From Phallusia mammillata (taxonomy: Eukaryota > Chordata > Ascidiacea > Phlebobranchia > Ascidiidae): DNA of 64,000 nucleotides. The translations under genes were made by a program, and so were the position numbers. The stretch spans positions 62,001-126,000 of the forward strand of contig QLIY01000240.1 of NCBI GenBank assembly GCA_003260075.1, read 5' to 3'. Within the stretch, counting starts at the first letter, position 1. Every line of letters begins with the position of its first letter. The notes below the pieces were generated by a model, which worked only from the letters and a program-made list of their open reading frames with translations, did no database searches and had not been told where the DNA came from. Shown here piece by piece: positions 45,816 to 57,800 of the stretch.

Positions 45816-47234
45816 AGCCACCCCTGCTCCTCAAACCGTAACTAAAGTCTCGAAAACCGCAAACAGTAAACAAGCGAACGGATCTACCGGTGATTACTCA
45901 CGTGACTAAGGTTTGGATTTTAGAAAGCGCGGAAAGAATGGTTGCATTCGAAACGCGTATTTGGGTTTTATTTATTTTGTTTAAGCCGGGTTAAAAATCA
46001 TAAAATAAAGTTGAATTTTAAATAAATACTTAAAATTATAAAAATGTGATTTTCATAGATATAATTTACGATATTTTTATGCATAATTTTATTAAACAAA
46101 AAAGGCAACTTATTTACCTTATTGCACCGATATTTTCCACTTTTTACGTGGAGTATAAAAGCTAAATATATGGAAAAAAACATCTTTTATACGGCTTGGA
46201 ATAAAATAAACCTGCGGATATATTAAAACATGAAAGATAAATCATTGATATAACTTATTAGGAAGCGAAACAATTTGCCAGTAAGTTTTTTCATGGGAGA
46301 CTGACTTATTATTGTGTGTTTCTTTTTATCGTAAACATACAATGGTATAACTTGAAACATGTTGTTAATACTGCAAACCATACTTAAAAATTATTTCCAG
46401 TCTGAACTTTTTCGCCTTATTGGAACCAGGCCCAACGAGTTTCCTTTATTAGGCCTATTTTATTGTCGAATTTTGTTTTAGCATTTTTCTGTACACGCCT
46501 GACCAACAAATTTTCTGTTCTGAGTCGTAATTGTGGTTATAAAATACATTTTGTACCTTGGTCCCCCCCCCCCCAGGCCCAACGAGTTTCGTTTATTAGG
46601 CCTATTTTATTGTCGATTTTTGTTTTAGCATTTTACTGTACACGCCTGACCAACAAATTTTCTGTTCTGAGTCGTAACTGTGGTTATAAAATACATTTTG
46701 TACCTTGGCTTTTCTGCATATTTTTTCCCGCATACGGACATGTTACTTTCAGTGTTTTAAATTCATTTTACATTTGTTCAAAAAAATTGCTTGAAATCAG
46801 ATTAAATAATAAAAATCTTAGCTTTCACATAAAAGTCATTCAACAACTATCACCGCCCACGAATACATATGTTTGTGCCAATATATTGAATTTTAAACAA
46901 AATGTTGTGATTCCCAAAAATATATAAAACGTAAAGCAACGAACTTTTTGAAAGACCCCCCCCCCCATTTGTTCAAAAAAATTGCTTGAAATCAGATTAA
47001 ATAATAAAAATCTCAACTTTTACATAAAGGTCATTTAACAACTATAACCGCCCACGAATACATATGTTTGTGCCAATGTATTGAATTTTAAACAAAATGT
47101 TGTGATTCCCAAATACATAAAACATAAAGCAACGAACTTTTTGAAAGGCCATTTGTCCCTGACCTTGAGTTTATTACACCATGTAAAAAAAACAGTCTGC
47201 ACAAATATGAACCAGTTCAACAGTGAGAAAAAAG
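45816..47234. other. Intergenic region between SLCO 5' end and EDC3 3' end
   Basis: AT-rich, no gene. Two junctions: 46563-46574 with about 125-bp copies and 46956-46966 with about 170-bp copies. The SLCO promoter should lie near 45816-46000. The EDC3 polyadenylation signal (AATAAA on the minus strand) is at 47235-47240. Confidence 0.6.
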
Positions 47235-47491
47235 TTTATTTAGAACGGCAATGTAAGCTAACAAGTACTCAACGACGCAAAAAGCACAACACACAATGGT
47301 GCTACCGACTCCAAAAATATAAGTTTCATACGAGAGTTAAAAACAAAGCCAAAATTTTTGCCACAACGTTTAACAAATATGATTGAGCGTGATACAGAAA
47401 TACAATCGCTACCTACAACAAGAAAATGGGATTTGTATTTTGAACGTTAAACGACATTAACACGGAAATAGAAAAGGGGTGTGTATTACGG

Positions 47492-50400
47492 CTATCGGTT
47501 ACGGTGAAGAGCAATAAAAGATTTTGAGCAAAACGGAGAGCGATATGTGATCCCGACCTGCTTGAATACCATTGGTGGCAAGCCTATGTCGAGGAGATAG
47601 ACAAGACCAAAAGATTCGGGCAGTGATTGCGGCAGAATCGAACATACCGACCATTTGATGTTGAATTTGGGCTTAAAGTCCTGCAAAAAATTAACATTAT
47701 TGTATTTTGTAGCGTTTTTCTAAAAACCAATGCATCAAATTCTTTCGTTTAATAACATAACCGTCTTCTGCTACCCGTTTAAGACGTCGAAACGTCGGTA
47801 TATTAAAAAAAAATGCCATCGAAGCTCTATAAATGTGGTATTATGCCCAGCAGCAACAGCTTATATAACGATCTTTTGTAATAGAAATTCGTTAAGGATA
47901 ATTATTTGCCAACAAATCGCAAAAAGGGAGTAATTTTAACACGCGATTTTAAATTTTCAGTCTTCAATGTGTAAAGGTTTCCTAAGGGCAAATACAAATT
48001 AAAATCAGTTATCGTGTACTGGTGAACGGAATATTATTGCACAATCTGCGATCGTATGACCACGGATGATACTTTAGGTCGCACACATGTATATTAAAAA
48101 ACGTATTTGCGGTCTAACATTAATAAAAAACTGTAATCTCATGTTTCCCTCTCAAAATTGGTTTGGATATATACACAGTAAACCTCGGTTAAACCGGAAT
48201 CGGTTAATCCCGATCTTTGCCTAATTCAGACGAAACTTGAGATACAAATGATTTGTAATGTGGTAAGGCCTTAATATAACTAGTCGACATCGCTTAATAC
48301 GGATTTTCGCCTAATCCTGGCATATTTTTGGTTCAAACGGTACGGATTAACCGAGGTTTGCTGTACGTTTTCGGCCTGAAATGACACTTTTTCTAGTAGA
48401 GGCCAAGCATACGCTTGCTTTAAGCCGGTAGATGTGAGTAAGCATTGCAAAAACCCCCCCCCCAGACGAAACTTGAGATACAAATGATTTGTAATGTGGT
48501 AAGGCCTTAATTTAACTAGTCGACATCGCTTAATACGGATTTTCGCCTAATCCTGGCACATTTTTGGTTCCAACGGGACAGATTAACCGAGGTTTGCTGT
48601 ACGTTTTCGGCCTGGAATGACACTTTTTCTAGTAAAGGCCAAGCAGAGTTGCAAATCGGGCCGGGTTCGGGCTTAGGTATTTTTGAGAAAACGGGCTTAA
48701 AATGGGCCTGACTTTACGTTCCGTGTCCGCCGTTTTTTTTGAACAAAATCACTCAGCTATAGGTAACAAGTTCTTGCTTTGACCTAATGCCCACCCTACT
48801 CTACAAAGTATCCCCCCCCCCTGTACTCCTGTACTAAGCTATCACCACATTTTAGCAATAAACAAGAAATGACTAACTTCATCATCGGGAGGGCAGAAAC
48901 ACATGATCGGAGCGATGGTGTTGCTGCACCACCTAGTGGCAGCTTTATACCAAGCATGCTGACGAAAGAAGCTGCTGAATCCATCTTCCATCGCAACTAT
49001 CACCAGATCAACTGGAGTGCTCGGCAAATCTGAAAAAAAAGTCAGGTTTTTTAGCTTACTGATACTAATCAACAGCTTGGCTGGCTAATATACAATTTTT
49101 CAGCTAATTGATACTAATATTGGCTAGAAGATGTATTGTTATCATGAAATAGTAAAACAAATATGTTGCTACAGCGCATTTAGTCATGTTTCACCGATTG
49201 TGTCATTCACTATTTTGCACTCCATAACAGTTCAACGTTGTGCAGCTGTTCCCAGGCTTGGTGATTGTTGAGTGCAATTGTGTCACTACCTGTTCTTTTA
49301 CTAAGTGAAATAATCTTAACATAAATGTAAAAGAAGTTTAAAATTCTGGTTCCAATGCCAGGGCCTCTATTCCTGCACAGGTTTTCTAAAACTGAATAAG
49401 CTACCTTTCACATCGTTGATTAGTCTTGCTGAAGTTAAGGTGAGTAGCTTCAATTCATCTTGGATGTAATCATGCATCTTGAAAAAGAAAAAAAGCAGTT
49501 TGAAATGGTACTAATTTTTTTGGTGTCATATTTGGGTAACATTTACCTTCACAAAATCATCCATAAAAACTTCAACCTGTACATTCTGATTAGCAAGATG
49601 CCGCGCTGTGGCAATTGCTTGTGCTCCAAGTTGGTGGGAAGCAGTAAATACAACAATGTGCGGACGCTGATGTGCATTGCGGGGATGAAGTCTATGAGTT
49701 AAACAGGACAAAATTATGTGTTTTAAATTTAATGTTTTTAGGAGCTTTTACTTGTTTCAAAATTCATATTTTAGGAGATAAACTGATAGACAGACTAGAA
49801 GAAATAAACACGTTACATCCATCACATGCAAAAATTCAGAGATATTGTATTGATTCATCTTTATTGATTAAAGGGGCAGCATAAGTTTGTACTAATTTCG
49901 TTAATTTTATGGGACCAAATATACAACAAACCCCCCAAAAATCAACAAGGTTTAATTCAAAGTTGCACTGATAAGCAATTAACAAATTAAACCTGTTGCT
50001 GCCGCCCACTACAGATAAAGCCATGAGGTTTGCACTGATGGCAAATGCTTCAAACTGCCTGGTATAGCTAATTCCCATGAGCTCAGCGGTTTCACATATC
50101 CTTGCATGTGTGCTGGAAGAAATGCATGGAACCACTAAACCAGCATCTATAAAACAAATTGAGCACCTAAATTCATTCACAACAAATCGTGATCCCCCCC
50201 CCCGGTATAGCTAATTCCCATGAGCTCAGCGGTTTCACATATCCTTGCATGCGTGCTGGAAGAAATGCATGGAACCACTAAGCCAGCATCTAAAAAACAA
50301 GTTGAGCACTAAATTCATTCACAACAAATCGTGAGTCCAAAGTGAAGGCCAACCTTGTAGCCCAGGTCAATTTTGTAAATAAACTTTAAAAGCACCACAA

Positions 50401-51338
50401 ATCAAGGTTGGATAAAGTATCTCATTAAAAAATAGGTGTATTTTTACCTGTATAATATTCAGCTACTCCTTTCTCTGAACTATTGGTGACAATCTGTCTA
50501 TACACAGTAGGTTTGCTTTCCAACACATTTTCATCATGCCTGTATTTAGCCACAGTCTTGTGTTTTTTCACCTTGTTAGGCATTCTGTAAACATAAATTA
50601 AATATTTTAACCAGAATGGTAACAGACTTAACAATAAAGCAACAATGTACATTGACTGCTTATCAAATAAGGCAAGGTTCTTTTCAAAATCAAAATCTTC
50701 GTTTAATTCTGCTTGGTCAATGCTAAAACAATCATCCAACCCACTATGGGAATCAATTCGTTGACGACCACCTACACAATAGAGCAATGTTATTTTTTTT
50801 TCACAAACTATGTTTTGCACCAAACATACAAAACCTACTCTGTGGCCTTCCATCCTTAACAAATGGGTGGCGCTGTTCTCGAAAACTGTGTGTTACTCTT
50901 GGAGGTGACATAGTTTGAGGTGATGCTGTTTGTAAACCTTTTTTTCTTTCTTTCGATTGATTTTTGCCTGTATTTGAGTTATTGGGTTGTTTTTCTTTCT
51001 GTCTGGGTGCAGGTTTTGAAGTAGTATCAGGAGCTGTCGAATTCGGCATGAGCTCATCAATCATACTAAGATCCACAATATCACTTGCCCTGTGAGTACA
51101 GATAATACATGGATGTATTGAAAACATGTTTGAGGCACATGTGTTGATTGAAGAGAACATTTTGTTATACTTACACAAGGGTTACTTCAGGACATGAACA
51201 CTTAACACCATTTTTAAATGCATCCTTGATGGTAATTGCTTGATTGGAACTATTGACAGAGGTTATTTGTCCTTGAAAGAAACCCAGAACTGGTCCACAG
51301 TCAATACTGACATGACGTCCAACAAATTCGTTTGCCAT
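47492..51338 (-). CDS. EDC3: Enhancer of mRNA-decapping protein 3
   Basis: A P-body scaffold that binds DCP2 and DDX6 and promotes removal of the mRNA cap. Nine exons: 51338-51175, 51089-50835, 50743-50651, 50584-50448, 50146-49993, 49691-49547, 49477-49405, 49029-48878, 47680-47492; phases agree and give 453 residues (human 508). Exon 1 is the divergent LSm domain (F-V-G-R-H-V-S-I-D-C-G, F-Q-G-Q-I). Exon 2 is a low-complexity linker. Exon 3 carries the FDF motif (D-F-D-F-E-K-N-L-A-L-F-D-K). Exons 4-9 form the YjeF_N dimerisation domain, with K-Y-R-H-D-E-N-V-L-E-S, V-V-G-G-S-N-R, H-Q-R-P-H-I-V-V and the end V-F-K-Q-V-G-I-T-Y-R-S-P-F. The exon 3 acceptor was chosen by phase and is the least certain. 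Part of exon 5 is repeated at 50204-50292. The gene is head to head with MAD1L1. Confidence 0.96.
48176..48366. mobile_element. Pogo/Tigger-like non-autonomous element
   Basis: The left end CAGTAAACCTCGGTTAA and right end TTAACCGAGGTTTGCTG are inverted, with TA next to the right end. The body keeps NGGNTTAATNCGG strings. A partial second copy (48464-48605) is due to the junction at 48454-48463. A diverged relative is at 54881-55065. It lies in the last EDC3 intron. Confidence 0.65.
50194..50203. other. C10 junction duplicating part of EDC3 exon 5
   Basis: The segment from about 50078 to 50193 (5' half of exon 5 with its acceptor and upstream intron) recurs at 50204-50330 with a few substitutions and a small indel. 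The complete exon is 50146-49993. The upstream copy is cut at the C tract and should not be annotated as an exon. Confidence 0.8.
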
Positions 51339-51854
51339 ACTGTATTAGAAACTTACAAAATTGGCAGGTGTGACATGCAATATTTCTGAAACAATGTCAA
51401 AAAAGGAAAATATATCACCTGGTCTAATATTTCATGTACTCTGATAATGTTTACTATCAAATATCAATCACGCTTCATAACTAAAAGTAATTGCGATATT
51501 ATTTCCTAATTTCAATCACAAAATCAAATTCAAAACCTTGTGATAGGTGGTCACACTGGTCAGCTAAGAAAAAAAATACCATTTCACAAAGTTCAGACGT
51601 ATAAAAAGCAGAAATTGAGTAATATGTAAACGAGTTAAAACTATTATTTCGTAAACATTTATATAAAAAGCCAAAAACTAGCAGAAACAAAAAACTAGAT
51701 AGTAAACAAACTTTTACTACAATCACCCAACGTGAAATAAAGCTGTGAAACGCTTGACTGCACACGCGGGATTTACGTCTTGATTTTTAAAGTTTACATT
51801 GCGGCAGCGCATGTGTTGTGACTTGTGAATTTGTGTCGTGAAATCTCTTCTAAA
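51339..51854. promoter_or_regulatory. Bidirectional promoter region of EDC3 and MAD1L1
   Basis: The two ATGs face outward and are 516 bp apart. There is no TATA box in an obvious position. GC content rises toward 51750-51850 next to MAD1L1. About 100 bp of this region (51505-51605) is repeated at about 52763-52870 between C10 junctions. Confidence 0.55.
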
Positions 51855-54800
51855 ATGGAGGATTATTCCGAAACAGCGGAAAATACAACTACATTTCGCA
51901 TCATGGGCGATTTCAAACGGTTTTTGTCGTCGCATAGCGATAATCCATCTTCGGAATTGGTTTGTTTTTCTTGAATTGCTATTTGCTAATCATTTTTTTT
52001 GCAATTGGTTTTTGGTACTGCAGTTTTTTAACAATAGCTATAGCTACACTAATACAGAAGTGATTTTTTACTGTCTTGGGCAGTGCAGTGGTTGGCTGGC
52101 AACTCTAATATGCAATCTTCGCAAACTACAACAAGCAATTTAAAATTAGAGCTACCATATTTCCATCCCTAAAAAGGAGGACACCTTTATAAAAAGAACA
52201 TGAAAAAATACTTAAGGGCCCCCCAAAAATAAGCCTTAGAAATTGGACGGTATTGAATTATAATTCGGATAAAGTTTGATGTTTACACATTACCACACCA
52301 AAACAACCTTGTTTTTTTCAAAAAAATGTAAAATTCACCTGTATTCTTTAAAAAATAAGCTATTTTCAAAGGCATAATTGTCACTTATGTAGTTGGTAAA
52401 TCAGAAATTCATTAAAAAGGAGGACATTTGGTTACTTTTTTTAGTCCTCGGAGGACAACTTGGTTTTTGTTAAAAAGGAGGACATGTCCTCCAAAAGGAG
52501 GACGTATGGTAGGCCTATTTAAAATGCAATGCTCTCACTAATCTAGAGAGGATTGCATATTTGATACAATTGCATTAACTTAATTACTGCACTTCAAAAA
52601 CAAGATTTGGTGACTTAAATGCACATTTTTTAGAATAGATTCTGTGCATGGTCGAAAAGTACGTTGCTGGTCCCAGATAGACTTGTATTTTAGAGTTGCC
52701 TGGAGTTGACATCCTATTCAAAGCCACAGGCCAATGCCAAGAACATGAAGATCCCCCCCCCCATTATTTCCTAATTTCAATCACAAAATCAAATTCAAAA
52801 CCTTGTGATAAGTGGTCACACTGGTCAGCTAAGAAAAAAAAAAACATTTCACAAAGTTCAGACGTATAAGCCCCCCCCCCCAGTTTTTTAACAATAGCTA
52901 TAGCTACACTAATACAGAAGTGATTTTTACTGTCTGGGGCAGTGGTTGGCAGGCAACTCTAAAATATGCAATCTTCGCAAACTACAACAAACAATTTAAA
53001 ATGCAATGCCCCCCCCCCTTGTATTTCAGAGTTGCCTGGAGTTGACATCCTATTCAAAGCCACAGGCCAATACCAAGACCATGAAGGTCTCAGTGGACAA
53101 TACTGATTTGTCGAATACCTTTTTCTTCATGTTCTTGGTATTGGCCTGTGGCTTTGAACACGATGTCAACTCCAGGCAACTCCGAAATACAAATCTATCT
53201 GGGACCAGCAATGTACGTTCATGTTGTTGTTGGTGGATCTTGCAAATTTTATTGAACTATTTAATAAGCTCACCTCCTCATTGTGCTGAATTGTCCCATT
53301 TATTTGTGTATTATAGGGAAAGTAGTACAAACCTTGCAAAGCGGTTACCAGCAATAGGATTTGCTTGGCAGGCTGTAGGTTGCTTATCCCTTGCTGAAGA
53401 TAGTAACACCTCCCTGTTTTGTTTTGCAGACCATCAAAGAAAACACATCCAAAGCATCTGATGTGATGATGAGGGTACAAACAACAGACATATGCAAACC
53501 ATGTTGCATTAAACTTTAATCAAAATTGTTGTTACTTTTAGGTGAAGATGAAACAGATTGAGGCGGCACATGCATCATCGGAGAGAGCCCATGTTAAAGC
53601 AAATATTGAACTGGAGTCCAAGTTTGAACAACTGACAGCACAAAACAAAGTGCTGAAAGACAAGTATGAATAATATTTTTTTGTGTTTGTATTTCTTGGC
53701 GATATAAGTATATTTTTAATTTCTTTGGTTTTGTGCTTCTTAGAGCTGACAGTTTGCAAGGAAAAGTCAACAGCCTAACCACCAAGCTGTTAGACATGCA
53801 AGATGAAGTTAAACAAATGCGAAAAGATAAGGAAGCGGAAATTTCCAAATGGGAAAACAGTTACTTGCACTTAGAGACACTTAAACAAGAAGCTGATTCA
53901 AGTACATGTTTTTCCGCTAATGTGGTGTTGAGATAGGGTTTTTCATCAATAATATCTTGGTTTATTAGGACTCAGTGAAGAAATGATGATGGTGACAAGT
54001 CAAAATCAACAACTATCTGAACATAACCTCATGCTTCAATCACAAAACAACATACTCAATCTAAAATGTGAAGAACATTATACTCATATGGACCAGTACA
54101 AACGAAGGTGACTTGATTTGTTTGTTTTTAAAAATTGACCTTGATTATACCAGGGGTGTGCAACTTTCATTACTAATGATGCATATGCAACATTGTCAGA
54201 CCCTGGGAGGCACCTTTATATTACACAATTTTTTTTTACTGTTTGCGATGGCATATCCAACACTATTTTGTGAATAAACATCTACCAGTCAATTTTGCAT
54301 GTGATTCCTGCCACAACAGCAATGGAATAGTTTGGTTGGTCACAAAAATTCAAATGTATCACAGGTTTCTTGTTTATTGGGCCTCAGGTTGCACAACCCT
54401 TATTTAAACATTAAATTTAAATTGGTACAGTAAAATGTTATTATGTGGAATGTTACTTTTTTGTTAGGTAACTTAGTTATGAAGCTGTACATACAAATTA
54501 GTTTCACGGCCCCCCCCCCCATGTTATTATGTGGAATGTTACTTTTTTGTTAGGTAACTTAGTTATGACGCTGTACATACAAATTAGTTTCACGGCATAA
54601 ATACTTAATACAAGTTCAAACACGAGTAAGCATTTTTTGTGACATATGCAAACATAACAAACTTGTTACACTTCAGTTTGGAAGCTTCTCAGACTGTTCT
54701 GAAGGATTATCAAGAAACCAAGAGCAAATTGGCACGTAGCGAACAACAAGTTAACCGCCTAAAGCAGGAGCTTGCAACATTACAAGACACTAAAACATTA

Positions 54801-57800
54801 GCAAAGGTGTGAAAACCTTTTACTTTTGTACAAGTATAACCAAGCTTAACTCAACCATAGTCTGTGTAAAACCATATATACAGTACAACCTAGGTTAATC
54901 CGTATCTAGTTGGACCAACAAAGTTGTTCAGGTTATGCAAAGATCCCATTAACCGAGGTTAATTAGTTCAAGCCTTACCACGTTTCAAATCATTTGTACC
55001 TCGAGCTTTTTCCGAATTAGGCGAATATCCGGATTAACCGAATCTGGATTAACTAAGGTTTACCATACCTTTATATAGACACTGAAAGAAGAAATGAATC
55101 GTCTTAGGCATATTGAGGTGGAATTCAAGAAAATCCATGAGGAAAACTACCTACTTAGGTACAATGTCACAACCTTTCCCACTCAACCTTTTTTTATTTT
55201 TTATTTTCCTTGCCCCCCCCCCAAATCCATGAGGAAAACTACCTACTTAGGTACAATGTCACAACCTTTCTAACTCAACCTTTTTTATTTTTTATTTTCC
55301 TTTTTTTCAGGCAAAACAATGATAACTTTGCTCTTTTACAAGAAAAACTTCATTCTGTGGAGTCCAAGTTGGCAAGGGCCGAATTACAGTGTGCTAATGT
55401 CCCTTCGTTGGAAGTAGAAAACAATATGCTGACACAAAGAATTGAACAACTACAAAATATGAGTGTCACAAAAAATGAACATTCCTCACTGCAAATTGAA
55501 GTAGTTAACTAATACACATGTTTATGATTCTTACATTTTTTTAAAGTAAACACATATTTTCAAACTTTTCAGCTGAGTTCTTTGTCTCAAAAGTTATCAA
55601 CGGCCCAAGAGGAAAACCTAAACTTGAAAGCTGAACTTTCAACCTTAAGAAACCACAATATTGAGCTAAATTCATCTATAAAGGCAATTGATCAGAAGGT
55701 TTTTTGTGTGCTAAACTGTGCATTCATTTCCTTCCCACAGTATAACTTCGTTTGTTTTTCAGTTAACAGAAAAAAGTGAAATTTGTGCTTCCCTTAATGC
55801 TCAGCTACTTAGGTTACGAAAGCGTGCTGGCCTACTAGCAAAAGAGCGGGACTCTATTAGGGAGATACTACAGGTAGCTACTTGAGAAGTTTGCATGTAT
55901 TGTTTGTACTTATCATTAACTACTGTAAATTGGCAGTCTTATGATGCTGAACTCACGATGACATCTCACACAACACAACTTAACAAGAGAATTGAGAATG
56001 AAGCGGCATCAAATAAGCGACTTTATCACAGAATTGAGGAACTAGAGGACGAAAACAAGGTTTGAAATTAGGATTGGGGGTATTATACCAGCCTAAAAAA
56101 GTGATTAAATTCAATTGTTAGGCTTGCCAACCCTATATGAAAAAAATGAATGTGAAACTTGATTATGTTTGTTGTCAATGTTACTATTTGCAGAAATTAG
56201 CAGAGGAGGCCATGAAGAACCGACTTGGGATCAAAACGTTGGAGTCACAAAAAGAATTAAAAGAAACACCAGATTCTCCTATGGTTTCACAGACAATGAA
56301 TGAAGAAAACTCTGTTTTAAGAGAAAAGGTAAATATAACTAACCAAGCTTAGGTTTCTTTACTTCGAATATATAAATTTGCTTTTATTCATTTTGGTTAA
56401 TGTCCATTGGTTGTACTTTGTAATAAACAACAAGACTTGTTTTCATTTTTTTGCATTGTTTCCCCCCCCCCGCTTAGGTTTCTTTACTTCGAATATATAA
56501 ATTTGCTTTTATTCATTTTTGGTTAATGTCCATTGGTTGTACATTGTAATAAACAACAAGACTTGTTTTCATTTTTTTGCATTGTTAAAGGTTTTCTTTT
56601 TTGTAATTTATAGTATATAAGATATAATAATGTCTTGCAAAACATGGCAACAATACACTCTCATTTTTTAACATTATTGATACTATATTCTATACCATGC
56701 AGATACAAAAATATGAGGCAGAAAGACCGACACTAATCGAAAAAATTGAACAACTGGAAGCTTGGATTGAGCAGGGGAAGATAAAAGGGGACTATAACCC
56801 TGAAAACACTAAAGTATGTAACTTTTTGTTCAGCAAATACACACACAGTGTTTTTTTAAGCTGTTTTGGGGGACCGAAACGGTCCCCCAAATTTCTCCAG
56901 CGGTTTCCCAAAAGCAAATATGGCTATTTTTTGGTATTTAAATGAAACACTTGCGGTCTCTTAAAACTACTTAGCGGTCACCCAAACCAAACCTTAAAAA
57001 AAACCTGTACACACATATTTGACTGCTCATTTTTCAGGTAATACATTTCGCCATGAACCCTGCTGACTTGGCTCACCAGAAGTCCAAGCAGGATGTTGCA
57101 AACCTTAAAGAGGAATGCATAAGGTTAAGGCAAAAGTTGAGGGAAGCTGCAGATGGTCATGAAGTTTCTGTGGCAGAAGGTTAGTGGATTTGCAACATTG
57201 AAATAGGGTAGTAAAACTTCCGATGTCTTCTCTTTTGGTCAGCTTGGACCATCTCATGTTGATGCTTTTTTTTGACCAAATACTAACAACATTATGATGC
57301 AGCCACATTTTGTTTTTTTTAAACGTGAAGTGTCTCTTTTTTGTGACCTAATAGCACATTTAACCAGGTGCTCTTGACCATTTTATTCTTTTGCGCCTCT
57401 GCAGAAGTTATGCTGTGATTTCCATGTCAACTTATGTTATCCTGCTCTTTTTGCTCTTGAAATCGAAAAGAGCAGTTGCTAAATGACATTATTAAAACAT
57501 AAATGTATTAAAATTGGGAACATGTGTAATCCCACAGACACTGTAGCACTCTGTGGCAAATTACTACTTTTTTGGTAAAGTATTAGTGCCTGGTTAACCC
57601 TTGTATACTGCTATGAAAACGTAACAAAACTTATCACATACAGACCAAGCGTGGGTTGATTTACAACGTTTTAATCTTGGATTGTCATTAGGACATGTTT
57701 GGCAGACTATGTGCAAGCCTAGACGTAATCTTGACCTTGTACATAAAACAATGCAAAAAGTTTGGGCACCGTTTGGCCAATTTCTACCATAAACCTTGGT

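Noticed and set aside
46463..46927. 154-residue plus-strand frame with duplicated segment
   Set aside because: The duplication is the C10 junction at 46563-46574; sequence is AT-rich, without domain or splice evidence.
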